From positions 124,001 through 188,000 of the forward strand of contig NZ_VSFF01000017.1 in the NCBI RefSeq assembly GCF_008085905.1: a stretch of DNA of 64,000 bases, written 5' to 3'. How positions within the stretch are numbered: the first letter of the stretch is position 1; the number at the start of each line of letters is the position of its first letter. The stretch is from Actinomadura syzygii (GTDB lineage: Bacteria > Actinomycetota > Actinomycetes > Streptosporangiales > Streptosporangiaceae). Positions 16,587-25,104 of the stretch are shown here, in pieces. The translations under genes were made by a program, and so were the position numbers. Under the pieces are notes generated by a model. The model searched no databases. It saw only the letters and a program-made list of their open reading frames with translations, and was not told the origin of the DNA.

Positions 16587-17663
16587 ATGCCGCCACGCAC
16601 GCCGACACCGCCGCGTCCTCGGCGGCTCCGCAGAGCCCTGGCCTGCGCCGTTTCCATCGCGGTGGTCATGCTCACCACCGCGGGCACCGGCCACGCCGAG
16701 CCCTACGCCCCGCCCGCCGCCGTCCCCGCGATGGCGCCCTCGACCCTGGACGCCCGGTACGCCGCCGAGCGCCACGCCATCGAGAACGCCCTGGCCACGG
16801 CGCGCGACGTCGGCGACGCCGATCGGGTTCGGGCCTTCGGCGCGTTCCTCCGTCCGGAACGCCGCTTCCTCTACTTCGACCCACGCGGCAACGGACGGGC
16901 CATCGAGGTCATCGGCGACATCGCCAGCGCGCGACGGGTGGTGGTCCTCGTCCCCGGCGCCGACACCACGCTCACCGCCTTCGACACCCGAGGCGCCAAG
17001 CCGTGGTCAACCCCGAGCGGCGGCGCCCACACCATCTACACCCAAGCCCTCCACACCCACCCCGCCGCCACCCAAACGCCCCGCGGGCAGACCCCTCAGC
17101 GGTGGGGCAGGGTGCAGGCGGGGCGGGAGTCGGTGGGGGTGGCTGTGGTGGCTTGGTTGGGGTATGCGGCGCCTCGGACGTTCAGTCGGGACGTCATCAC
17201 TGATGAGCGCGCCGGTGAGGGTGCCGTGCGGTTGCGGCGGTTCTTGTGGGACGTCCACCGGGTCAACCCGTCCTCGCGTGTCGGGTTGCTCTGCCACAGT
17301 TACGGGTCGGTGCTCTGCGGTCGGGCCGCGAAGGACGGTCCCGAAGACGCGGCGTGGCGACAGGTCACCGACATCGCTCTTTATGGCAGTCCGGGCACCA
17401 CGGCGTGGTCCGCCGCCCAACTCGGCCGGGGCCGTGCGCGGATCTGGTCCGGGCGTGGCGCGACCGACTGGATGGAAGACGTTCCGCACGTCCGCTTCCT
17501 GGGCCTCGGGTTGGGGCCCGACCCCGTGTCGCGCTCGTTCGGCGCGCGGGTCTTCGACGCCGGGAACGGCGGGCACAGCGACTATCTCGCGCCGGGCTCC
17601 GCGTCCCTCCGCAACCTCACCGCGATCGCACTCGGACACCCCGCCGGGGTCACCTCCGGCTGA
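16587..17663 (+). CDS. Secreted alpha/beta hydrolase, DUF1023 family (copy B)
   Basis: This 358-residue paralogue of the preceding gene shares the same signal-peptide, YFDPRGNGRAIEV, VVLVPGADTTL and LLCHSYGSVLC (nucleophile Ser) blocks and the C-terminal GGHSDYLAPGSASLRN. Around 17060-17130 it carries an extra low-complexity segment of about 20 residues, and the coding strand switches abruptly from C-rich to G-rich, forming an imperfect long inverted repeat. The ATG at 16587 follows AAAGGCGGGG. An upstream in-frame extension to 16446 looks non-coding. Confidence 0.87.
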   Translation: MPPRTPTPPRPRRLRRALACAVSIAVVMLTTAGTGHAEPYAPPAAVPAMAPSTLDARYAAERHAIENALATARDVGDADRVRAFGAFLRPERRFLYFDPRGNGRAIEVIGDIASARRVVVLVPGADTTLTAFDTRGAKPWSTPSGGAHTIYTQALHTHPAATQTPRGQTPQRWGRVQAGRESVGVAVVAWLGYAAPRTFSRDVITDERAGEGAVRLRRFLWDVHRVNPSSRVGLLCHSYGSVLCGRAAKDGPEDAAWRQVTDIALYGSPGTTAWSAAQLGRGRARIWSGRGATDWMEDVPHVRFLGLGLGPDPVSRSFGARVFDAGNGGHSDYLAPGSASLRNLTAIALGHPAGVTSG

Positions 17664-17714
17664 CTCCGAAGCGCGCTTCGGGCCGGTCCACGTCGTCGGG
17701 GGTGGCACCCTGGG

Positions 17715-18887
17715 GTGGTGGACACCGCGAACGATGCCGAAATCCGCGAGCAGACGACCCGGCGCCTGGAGAAGGCGATGGGGACGTTCGGCACCGCGGC
17801 CCTCACCCGCATGGAGGAACAACTCCCCTGGTTCCGGCGGATGCCCGCCGACCAGCGGTCCTGGATCGGGCTCGTCGCCCAGGCCGGCATCGCCGCGTTC
17901 GTCGAGTGGTTCAAGAACAACGAGCGGACCCGTCCGGCCATCGCCGGTGAGGTGTTCGGCACCGCGCCCCGCGAGCTGCTGCGCGCCATCAAGCTCCAGC
18001 ACACCATCGACATGGTCCGCGTCATCATCGACGTGGTCGAGACCCGGCTGGACGAGCTGGCCGCGCCCGGCGGGGAGGCCCAGCTCCGCGAGGCCATCCT
18101 GCGCTACACGCGCGACGTGGCGTTCGGCGCCGCGCAGGTGTACGCGCGCGCCGCCGAGACGCGCGCCGCCTGGGACGCGCGGCTGGAGGCCCTCGTCGTC
18201 AACGCCGTCCTGCAGGGGGAGGTCGACGACGGCATGCACTCGTGGGCGGCCGCGCTCGGCTGGACGTCCAAGCCCGTCACCGTCATCGCCGGGTTCACCC
18301 CCGAGGACGAAGAACCCGAGGTCACCATCGACCAGATGCAGCTCGCCGCCCGCCGCGCGCGGGCCGACGTGCTGGCGGGCGTCCAGGGGCATCGGGTGAT
18401 CGTCATCGTCGGCGGCGACACCGACCCGATGGACGCGGCCCGTCCGATCGCCGCCAAGTGCGGTCCCGGCCCGGTCGTCGTCGGACCGCGGGTCCCGGAC
18501 CTCTACGACTCGACGCTGTCCGCGCAGGCCGCCGTCGCCGGGCTCCGCGCCGCGGCCGGGTGGCCGGACGCGCCGCGTCCCGTCCAGGCGACCGAGCTGC
18601 TTCCCGAACGCGCGCTCGACGGCGACGACGAGGCGCGCCGCTACCTGGTCGACAGCGTCTACAACCCGATGCTCGCCGCGGGCGCACCCCTGCTCGACAC
18701 GCTCACCACCTACCTCGAACAGGGCTCGTCGCTGGAGGCCACAGCGCGGTTGCTGTTCGTCCACCCGAACACGGTGCGGTACCGGCTCCGGCGCGTCACC
18801 GAACTGACCGGCCTCGCCCCCACCGACGGACGCAACGCCTTCACCCTGCGCATCGCGCTGGTTCTGGGTCGCTTCCAATCCCGCTGA
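17715..18887 (+). CDS. fasR: FasR-type activator of fatty-acid synthesis (PucR family)
   Basis: This 390-residue protein has an N-terminal helical sensor region, a GGDEF-like central region and a C-terminal PucR-type HTH (LEATARLLFVHPNTVRYRLR, about residues 350-370). In Streptomyces coelicolor FasR is encoded immediately upstream of fabD-fabH-acpP-fabF and activates it. The same gene order here supports the assignment. Start is one of two adjacent GTG codons (17715 or 17718). Confidence 0.9.
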   Translation: MVDTANDAEIREQTTRRLEKAMGTFGTAALTRMEEQLPWFRRMPADQRSWIGLVAQAGIAAFVEWFKNNERTRPAIAGEVFGTAPRELLRAIKLQHTIDMVRVIIDVVETRLDELAAPGGEAQLREAILRYTRDVAFGAAQVYARAAETRAAWDARLEALVVNAVLQGEVDDGMHSWAAALGWTSKPVTVIAGFTPEDEEPEVTIDQMQLAARRARADVLAGVQGHRVIVIVGGDTDPMDAARPIAAKCGPGPVVVGPRVPDLYDSTLSAQAAVAGLRAAAGWPDAPRPVQATELLPERALDGDDEARRYLVDSVYNPMLAAGAPLLDTLTTYLEQGSSLEATARLLFVHPNTVRYRLRRVTELTGLAPTDGRNAFTLRIALVLGRFQSR

Positions 18888-18942
18888 CCCAGCCGAGGGG
18901 CGGCTCGCTGAGACGCATGTCACGAGTCTTCTTGCTGCATGG

Positions 18943-18988
18943 CTAGGGGGTCGTCCCCTAGGTGACCAGGGTTGTAGGGGTCGTACAA
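18943..18988. promoter_or_regulatory. Two perfect inverted repeats before fabD, candidate FasR site
   Basis: CTAGGGG-N5-CCCCTAG lies at 18943-18961, and TTGTA-N7-TACAA at 18972-18988. Both are in the 168-bp gap between fasR and fabD, where FasR is expected to act. Which of them, if either, is the operator cannot be told from sequence alone. The first resembles a GC-rich hairpin also seen after the PfkB gene. Confidence 0.4.
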
Positions 18989-19055
18989 AGGGCCCTGGGC
19001 AAACTTGTGCCGTCAGGCATCGTGATGGGAGGGGCGTTGGCGGCAGGCTGGTCGA

Positions 19056-19973
19056 GTGATCCTCCTCGCATCGCCCGGCCAGGGCGCCCAGACCCCCGGC
19101 TTCTTGCAGCCATGGCTAGAGATACCCGGCGTCGCCGATCGCCTGGCCTGGTGGTCCGCGGTGACGGGGCTCGACCTGGTGCGCTACGGGACGGTCGCGG
19201 ACGCCGAGGAGATCCGTGACACCGCCGTCGCACAGCCGCTGCTCGTCGCCGCCGCGCTGGCCGCCTACAACGTCCTGTACGAGGACGGCGCCGTCCCCGG
19301 CGCGGTGGCCGGGCACAGCGTCGGAGAGCTCGCCGCGGCGTCGATCGCCGGAGTGCTGAGCCCCGAGACGGCGCTGGTGCTCGTCCGGGAGCGGGGACGC
19401 GCGATGGCCGAGGCCGCCGCCGTCACCGAGACCGGGATGACCGCCGTGCTCGGCGGCGAGCCCGCCGAGGTCCTCGCCTCGATCGACAAGCACGGGCTCA
19501 CCCCCGCGAACGTGAACGGCGCGGGGCAGGTCGTCGCCGCCGGGACGCTGGAGCAGCTCGCCCGGTTCGCCGACGAGCCGCCCGCGAAGGCCCGGCTCCG
19601 CCCGCTGTCGGTGGCCGGGGCGTTCCACACCGAGCACATGGCGCCCGCCGTCGACGCGCTCGGCCGCGTCGCGTCGGGGGCGCCCGTCGCCGACCCGCGG
19701 ACGCGGCTGCTGCAGAACCGCGACGGCGCGGTCGTCGCGTCCGGCCCCGACTTCGTGGACCGGCTCGTCGGCCAGGTCAGCGCGCCCGTCCGCTGGGACA
19801 TGTGCATGGAGACCATGACCGAGCTGGGCGTCACCGGCATCATCGAGCTGCCGCCCGCGGGCACCCTCACCGGCCTCGCCCGCCGCCAACTGAAGGGCAT
19901 CGAACTGGTAGCCCTGAAGTCCCCCGCAGACCTCGACAAAGCACGCGAGCTGATCGAGGCGGAGGCGGCATGA
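19056..19973 (+). CDS. fabD: Malonyl-CoA:ACP transacylase
   Basis: This 305-residue enzyme loads malonate from CoA onto acyl carrier protein for fatty-acid elongation. It has PGQGAQ near the N-terminus, the nucleophile Ser88 in GHSVGELAAAS and the catalytic His191 in GAFHTEHM. The start is GTG at 19056. It is the first gene of the FAS-II cluster. Its stop overlaps the ATG of a repeat-encoded linker ORF rather than fabH directly. Confidence 0.96.
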   Translation: MILLASPGQGAQTPGFLQPWLEIPGVADRLAWWSAVTGLDLVRYGTVADAEEIRDTAVAQPLLVAAALAAYNVLYEDGAVPGAVAGHSVGELAAASIAGVLSPETALVLVRERGRAMAEAAAVTETGMTAVLGGEPAEVLASIDKHGLTPANVNGAGQVVAAGTLEQLARFADEPPAKARLRPLSVAGAFHTEHMAPAVDALGRVASGAPVADPRTRLLQNRDGAVVASGPDFVDRLVGQVSAPVRWDMCMETMTELGVTGIIELPPAGTLTGLARRQLKGIELVALKSPADLDKARELIEAEAA

Positions 19974-20124
19974 CCGGAGCGAAGCGAGGATCATGCCGCC
20001 GACCCTCCGGGGGCCTGGGGGTCGCCTCCCCAGAAAGGCAGAGCGGCATGACCGGAGCGAAGCGAGGATCATGCCGCCGACCCCTCGGGGGTCTGGGGGT
20101 CGTCCCTCAGAAAGGAAGTGCGGC
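19970..20124 (+). repeat. Two tandem 78/77-bp intergenic repeat units
   Basis: Unit 1 spans 19970-20047 (78 bp) and unit 2 spans 20048-20124 (77 bp). Each has an ATGA, the core GACCGGAGCGAAGCGAGG, a hairpin GGCATGA...TCATGCC, a GGGGGTCG block and a ribosome binding site before the next ATGA. The single-base shortening of unit 2 moves fabH out of the linker frame. The structure points to duplication of a stop-start junction element. Confidence 0.85.
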
Positions 20125-20128
20125 ATGA
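19970..20128 (+). CDS. Repeat-encoded 52-residue linker ORF between fabD and fabH
   Basis: An ATG overlaps the fabD stop (ATGA, 19970-19973) and opens a 52-codon frame whose TGA overlaps the fabH ATG (ATGA, 20125-20128). The peptide is two near-identical 26-residue units, each starting MTGAKRGSCRRP and continuing Gly-rich, so it is small, basic and cysteine-containing. An AGAAAGG-type ribosome binding site precedes the second ATG (20048) and the fabH ATG. It may be translated only to hand ribosomes on to fabH. Whether the peptide itself has a role is unknown. Confidence 0.5.
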   Translation: MTGAKRGSCRRPSGGLGVASPERQSGMTGAKRGSCRRPLGGLGVVPQKGSAA

Positions 20129-21090
20129 GCGGGCTTCGTATTCCTGAGGTGGCGCCGGGGGCTCGGATTCTGGCGTTCGGCGACTATCGTCCGGCGCGCA
20201 TCGTCACCAACGACGACCTCGCCAAGACCGTCGAGACCGACGACGCCTGGATTCGCAGCCGGGTCGGCATCGCGGAGCGGCGCATCGCGGGCGACGACGA
20301 AGGCATCGTCGAACTCGGCGCGCACGCGGGCGGCAAGGCGCTCGCGGGCAGCGGGCTCGCCCCGTCCGACATCGACCTCGTGATCCTCGCCACCTGCTCG
20401 GCGGAGTCGCCGATGCCGGGGCACGCCGCGCAGATCGCGCACCGGCTCGGCATCGACGCGCCCGGCGCGTTCGACATCAACGCCGCGTGCGCCGGGTTCT
20501 GCTACGCGCTCGGCACCGCCAGCGCCGCCGTCCGCGCCGGGAGCGCCCGCAACGTGCTGGTGATCGGCTCGGAGAAGATGTCCCAGTGGATCGACTGGAC
20601 GGACCGCTCCACCTGCATCATCTTCGCGGACGGCGCGGGCGCCGCGGTCGTCACCGCCAGCGAGACGCCGGGCATCGGCCCGGTCGTGTGGGGCAGCGCC
20701 GGCGACAAGTACGACAAGATCATCATCGATGACCGGCACTCGTTCATCCGGCAGGAGGGGCAGGCGGTGTTCCGCTGGGCGACCACCGCCATCGCCCCCG
20801 TCGCGGTCGAGGCGTGCGAGCGCGCCGGGATCAGCCCGGCCGACCTCGCCGCGATCGTCCCGCACCAGGCCAATCTCCGGATCATCGAGGCCATCGCCCG
20901 CAAGGTGAAGGCCGACAACGCCGTCGTGGCCGACGACATCGTCCACTCCGGCAACACGTCGGGAGCCTCCATCCCGCTCGCCCTGTCCCGCATGATCGAA
21001 CGCGGCGACGTGCCGTCCGGCGCCCCGGCCCTGCTGGTCGGGTTCGGCGCCGGGCTGTCCTACGCTGCCCAAGTCATCCAGATCCCGTAG
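20125..21090 (+). CDS. fabH: Beta-ketoacyl-ACP synthase III
   Basis: This 321-residue condensing enzyme starts fatty-acid synthesis by joining an acyl-CoA primer to malonyl-ACP. The catalytic triad is visible: Cys122 in INAACAGFCYALG, His247 in VPHQANLRII and Asn277 in HSGNTSGAS. The primer-specificity region cannot be read reliably, but actinomycete FabH usually prefers branched primers. The ATG at 20125 has AAAGGAAG upstream. Confidence 0.97.
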   Translation: MSGLRIPEVAPGARILAFGDYRPARIVTNDDLAKTVETDDAWIRSRVGIAERRIAGDDEGIVELGAHAGGKALAGSGLAPSDIDLVILATCSAESPMPGHAAQIAHRLGIDAPGAFDINAACAGFCYALGTASAAVRAGSARNVLVIGSEKMSQWIDWTDRSTCIIFADGAGAAVVTASETPGIGPVVWGSAGDKYDKIIIDDRHSFIRQEGQAVFRWATTAIAPVAVEACERAGISPADLAAIVPHQANLRIIEAIARKVKADNAVVADDIVHSGNTSGASIPLALSRMIERGDVPSGAPALLVGFGAGLSYAAQVIQIP

Positions 21091-21146
21091 GCCGTCACAC
21101 CTGCTCGCAGGCTCTGGACCAACCCACCGAAGGAGAAACGCAGACC

Positions 21147-21416
21147 ATGGCAGAAGTCGCCACCGAACAGCAGATCCTGGCCGGCCTCGCCGAGATCATC
21201 GACGACATCGTCGGCATCGACAAGTCCGAGGTGACCCCGGAGAAGAACTTCATCGACGACCTGGACATCGACTCGCTGTCGATGGTCGAGATCGCGGTGG
21301 CCGCGCAGGACCAGTTCGGCGTCGAGATCCCCGACGACGAGCTGCGCAACCTGAAGACGGTGAAGGACGTCATCGACTTCGTCCAGAACCTGCAGCAGGC
21401 CCCGGTCAAGAGCTAG
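21147..21416 (+). CDS. acpP: Acyl carrier protein
   Basis: This acidic 89-residue protein carries growing acyl chains on a phosphopantetheine arm attached to Ser43 in DLDIDSLSMVEI. Length and helix pattern match the FAS-II ACP. AAGGAG lies upstream of the ATG at 21147. It sits between fabH and fabF as in other actinomycetes. Confidence 0.97.
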   Translation: MAEVATEQQILAGLAEIIDDIVGIDKSEVTPEKNFIDDLDIDSLSMVEIAVAAQDQFGVEIPDDELRNLKTVKDVIDFVQNLQQAPVKS

Positions 21417-21521
21417 CACGCGGGGACGGCACGCGCCGGCCCGCGGGACCCGCCACGGCGGCGGCCCGCGGGCCGTCCGGGTAGCTGCGACCGCCCCTCA
21501 CAGCCCGCAAGGAGCATCCAC

Positions 21522-22829
21522 ATGAGCAAGAGCCAGACCAGAGTCGTCGTGACGGGTCTCGGTGCAACGACCCCACTCGGTGGAGACCTGCCGTCGACCT
21601 GGTCCGCCCTGCTCGCCGGAGAGTCCGGGATCCGCACACTGGAGTGGGAGGGCGTCGAGGGCCTGCCGGTCCGGTTCGCCGCGACGCTGAAGGTGCCGCC
21701 GGACGAGGTGATGCCGCGCCAGTCGCTGCGCCGGCTCGACCGCAACCAGGCGATCGCGCTGATCGCCGCCCGCGAGGCGTGGGCGGACGCCGGGTTCGCC
21801 CCGTCCCCCGGCGGCAAGCCGCAGAAGGGCATGGAGAAGGCCGGCGTCGAGGGCGGGTTCGTCGTCGACCTCGACCGGGTCGGCGTCGTGCTGTCCAGCG
21901 GCATCGGCGGCCTGCACACGGCCCTGAACAGCTACGACGTGTACCGGGAGAAGGGCTGGTCGCGGGTCTCGCCGTTCACCGTCCCGATGCTGATGCCGAA
22001 CGGCGCGTCCGGGCACGTCGGCATCGAGTTCGGCGCGACGGCCGGGTCGCACGCCCTGGTCAGCGCGTGCGCGTCCAGCGGTGAGGCGGTCGGCTACGCG
22101 ATCGACATGATCCGCGCGGGCCGCGCCGACGTGATCGTCTGCGGCGGCACCGAGGCGTGCATCCACCCGCTGCAGATGGCGTCCTTCGGGATCATGCGCG
22201 CGATGTCGACGCGCAACGAGGAGCCGTCGCGCGCGTCCCGGCCCTACGACAAGAACCGCGACGGGTTCGTCCTCGGCGAGGGCGCCGCGGTCATGATCCT
22301 TGAGTCGGAGGAGCACGCCCGGCGGCGCGGCGCGAAGATCAACGGGTACGCGTCCGGGGCCGGTTACTCCAACGACGCCTACGACATCGTCCTGCCGGAC
22401 CCGAGCGGCCGCGGGCAGGCCAAGGCGATGCAGCGGGCCCTGGCCGACGCGGGGCTTGAGCCCGCCGACATCATCCACATCAACGCGCACGCCACCTCGA
22501 CCCCTGCCGGGGACGTGGCGGAGCTCGCGTCCATCAAGGCGGGGCTCGGCGAGGACGTCGCCCGGAAGGCCGTCATCACCGCGACCAAGTCGATGACCGG
22601 GCACCTGCTCGGCGGCGCGGGCGCGCTGGAGTCGATCTTCACGATCCTGGCGCTGAAGGAGGGGCTCGTCCCGTTCGTGGCGAACCTGGAGGACCTCGAC
22701 GACGAGGTCGACCTCGACATCGTCCGCGACGAGCCGCGCAAGCTCCCGGACGGCCCGGCGGCGGCACTCAACAACTCGTTCGGGTTCGGCGGCCACAACG
22801 TCTCGGTCGCCTTCGAACGCGCCATCTGA
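21522..22829 (+). CDS. fabF: Beta-ketoacyl-ACP synthase II
   Basis: This 435-residue elongating condensing enzyme has nucleophile Cys183 in LVSACASSGEAV, and active-site His residues in INAHATSTPAGD and KSMTGHLLGG. A lysine/glycine-rich insertion at about residues 96-113 is longer than in E. coli FabF. AAGGAG is positioned 10 bases upstream of the ATG. It is the last gene of the FAS-II cluster; a terminator follows. Confidence 0.96.
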   Translation: MSKSQTRVVVTGLGATTPLGGDLPSTWSALLAGESGIRTLEWEGVEGLPVRFAATLKVPPDEVMPRQSLRRLDRNQAIALIAAREAWADAGFAPSPGGKPQKGMEKAGVEGGFVVDLDRVGVVLSSGIGGLHTALNSYDVYREKGWSRVSPFTVPMLMPNGASGHVGIEFGATAGSHALVSACASSGEAVGYAIDMIRAGRADVIVCGGTEACIHPLQMASFGIMRAMSTRNEEPSRASRPYDKNRDGFVLGEGAAVMILESEEHARRRGAKINGYASGAGYSNDAYDIVLPDPSGRGQAKAMQRALADAGLEPADIIHINAHATSTPAGDVAELASIKAGLGEDVARKAVITATKSMTGHLLGGAGALESIFTILALKEGLVPFVANLEDLDDEVDLDIVRDEPRKLPDGPAAALNNSFGFGGHNVSVAFERAI

Positions 22830-22850
22830 ACGACCGCACGGCACGCCGAA

Positions 22851-22884
22851 CGGCCCGGCGAGGGAAACCTCGCCGGGCCGTTTC
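22851..22884 (+). terminator. Intrinsic terminator after fabF
   Basis: CGGCCCGGCGAGG at 22851-22863 pairs perfectly with 22868-22880 across a GAAA loop, then TTT. It lies 21 bases past the fabF stop and ends the FAS operon. Confidence 0.88.
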
Positions 22885-23003
22885 GCGTGTTCCGGTGGCC
22901 GCGCCGGACGGCGGGCGCCCCGCGCCGGACGTTCGCCGGGCGGGGCGCGCGAGTCGCGGGACGGGCACGCTCCACCGGGCGGCGTCGGCGGACGCCCCGG
23001 TCG

Positions 23004-23498
23004 TCACACGGCGGCGTGCAGCCAGCGGACGGGCGCGCCGTCCCCGGCCCGCCGGAAGGGTTCGAGCTCGTTGTCCCACGGGGTGCCGAGGAGCCGCTCC
23101 AGCTCGTGCTCCAGGGTGATCTTGCCGACCGCGGCGTTCGCCATGACGGAGCGGAGCCGGTCCTCGGGGATCATGATGTCCCCGCTGGCCCCGATGACGC
23201 CGGTGAACACCCCGAGGGACGGGGTGAAGCTGAACCGGACGCCGTCGGTGCCCGGGGTGGGATCCTCGGTGGCCTCGAAGCGCACCAGCTTCCAGGTGCG
23301 CAGCGCGGAGGTGATGCCCGCGGCGGTGCCCGGCCTCCCCTCCCAATGCAGCTCGGCGCGCAGCGTTCCCGGTGCGGCCGCCTGATCGGTCCACTCAAGG
23401 GAAACGGGCACACCGAGAACACCTGCGGCGGCCCACTCGATGTGCGGGCTCAGCGCAGGCGGCGCGGAGTGGACGTAGAAAACGCCACGTGCGGTCAC
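23004..23498 (-). CDS. DUF3145 family protein
   Basis: This 164-residue protein belongs to DUF3145, an actinobacterial family usually found next to fabF. It has no signal peptide or membrane segment. Conserved-looking features are GVFYVHSAP at the N-terminus and WDNELEPFRRAG near the C-terminus. The GTG at 23498 has AGGAGG upstream. It converges on fabF; its function is unknown but the persistent neighbourhood suggests a link to lipid metabolism. Confidence 0.9.
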   Translation of the reverse strand: MTARGVFYVHSAPPALSPHIEWAAAGVLGVPVSLEWTDQAAAPGTLRAELHWEGRPGTAAGITSALRTWKLVRFEATEDPTPGTDGVRFSFTPSLGVFTGVIGASGDIMIPEDRLRSVMANAAVGKITLEHELERLLGTPWDNELEPFRRAGDGAPVRWLHAAV

Positions 23499-23816
23499 CG
23501 GACCTCCTGGATCTGTACCGAGGCTCGTCTTCCCCTACGGCCTCGTACGTCCCAAGTCGGCGTCCGCGTCCCTCATTGTGCATCATCGGCACGTGTCGCA
23601 CCACCGTGAGTCCGTCGTTTGTTGAACGGTGGAGGACTGGATGCACAGGGTTCACGGGCCTCCACGACAGGTTAGGGCGTGCTGGGCCGCCGTGTGGGGA
23701 AAGCCGGGCAACCGGCGGGACCGGGTCCGGTCGTGGTCGCATGTCCGTTTTCGGTCACTCTTGGTCCCCTATTCGACACGATGAGTGCCGGAGCCGGGCG
23801 ACGAGAGCGAGGACCG
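23499..23816. other. Divergent intergenic region, no gene seen
   Basis: This 318-bp stretch separates the DUF3145 gene from the subtilase gene and must hold both promoters. Frames through it continue from or into neighbouring genes and look non-coding. An alternative subtilase start (ATG at 23781) lies at its end. No strong repeat or promoter motif was identified. Confidence 0.5.
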
Positions 23817-25052
23817 ATGTTCGATCAGCAGGCGCGGCTGGAGCGGGTGCTGGCGCGGCACCGCGACGCGGTCGTGGTGGAGGCGCTGCCGGGGCGTCCG
23901 GCGCTGATCCGCGGGGACCAGATCCTGGTGGCCGGGCGGGACGCCGCCGCGGCCGAGTCGACGGTCCGGCGCTGGCACGACGGGCGGCAGGACGAGCACG
24001 GCGTGACGCGGTTGCGGCTGCGCCCGGCGGCGAAGGTGGACGTGTGCGAGCTCGCGGCCCGGCTGCGAGCGGACGGCGTGCGCACCGCCGCGACGGGCGC
24101 GGCGCCGCGGCGGCTGAGCGTGGCGCCGAACCACCTCGTCCTCGGGCAGCCGATGTGGTGGAGCGGTCCCGCGGACCGGCCGCGTCCCGCCGGGCCGGTG
24201 CCCGCGCCCCGGCCGGCGGCGCGGGCGCGCCGGGAGGTGACGGTCGCCGTCCTGGACACGGGCCTGTCGCCGCACCCCTGGTGGGAGGACGCGGACTGGT
24301 ACCGCGAGCAGCGCGACGAGGTCGCGGAGGTCCTGGACGCCGACCTCGACTACGACCTGGACGCGCAGGCAGGGCACGGCACGTTCGTCGCGGGCGAGGT
24401 GCTCAGGCAGGCGCCGTCGGCGCGGCTGCTGGCCCGCCGGGTGATCGGCGGCGACGGGGTCGGCGACGAGCTCGACGTGATCCGGGCGCTGGCGTGGATC
24501 GCCGAGCGCGGCGGCGTGGACGTGGTGAACGTCTCGCTCGGCTGCCATACCTATGACGACCGTCCGTCCCCGGTGCTCGCGCGGGCGATCGCGGCGCTCG
24601 GCCGCCGGACGGTCGTCGTGGCGTGCGCCGGGAACGCGGCGACCGACCGTCCGTTCTGGCCGGCCGCGATGAAGCCCGTGGTCGCCGTGGCGGCGCTGGA
24701 CGGCGCCGACCGGGCCTCGTTCTCCAACCACGGCTGGTGGGTGGACGCCTGCGCGCAGGGCGTGGACGTGACGGGCGCGTTCGTGCGGTTCGACGGGGCG
24801 CACCCGCCCGTCCGCGGCATCGACCCCGACCTGTTCCAGGGCTACGCGACGTGGAGTGGAACGTCGTTCGCCGCGCCCACTGTGGCAGGCCGGATCGCCG
24901 CCGTCGCCGCGACGGACGGGGTGTCTGCGGTCGAGGCGGCGGACCGCGTTCTCGCCCCGTCCGCACACCCGTCCCTCCCGGACCTCGGCGTGCTCGTCGG
25001 AACGGCGGAGGCCGACGCGTCTGAGATGGCCGGGGTCGTCCACGCGGAGTGA
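23817..25052 (+). CDS. Intracellular S8 (subtilisin-like) serine protease
   Basis: This 411-residue subtilase has no signal peptide or membrane anchor. An N-terminal region of about 140 residues precedes the peptidase domain with Asp147 (VAVLDTGLSPH), His187 (AGHGTFVAGE), the oxyanion Asn in ACAGNAATDRPF and Ser350 (WSGTSFAAPTVAG), so the triad is intact. It is followed by a sigma factor, a small protein and a CHAT protease in one direction. The combination suggests a proteolytic signalling module rather than nutrient scavenging. ATG at 23817 has GCGAGGA before it; 23781 is an alternative. Confidence 0.9.
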   Translation: MFDQQARLERVLARHRDAVVVEALPGRPALIRGDQILVAGRDAAAAESTVRRWHDGRQDEHGVTRLRLRPAAKVDVCELAARLRADGVRTAATGAAPRRLSVAPNHLVLGQPMWWSGPADRPRPAGPVPAPRPAARARREVTVAVLDTGLSPHPWWEDADWYREQRDEVAEVLDADLDYDLDAQAGHGTFVAGEVLRQAPSARLLARRVIGGDGVGDELDVIRALAWIAERGGVDVVNVSLGCHTYDDRPSPVLARAIAALGRRTVVVACAGNAATDRPFWPAAMKPVVAVAALDGADRASFSNHGWWVDACAQGVDVTGAFVRFDGAHPPVRGIDPDLFQGYATWSGTSFAAPTVAGRIAAVAATDGVSAVEAADRVLAPSAHPSLPDLGVLVGTAEADASEMAGVVHAE

Positions 25053-25104
25053 GGTGTCGATGTCGTAGGGTGAACCATGCGGGGGGCCTCGGGAGGAGAC
25101 TTCG

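Noticed and set aside
16429..18399. 656-codon frame overlapping DUF1023 copy B and fasR
   Set aside because: Its ATG overlaps the copy A stop and the first 30 residues look hydrophobic, but the rest is Pro/Arg/Ser-rich shadow of two real genes.
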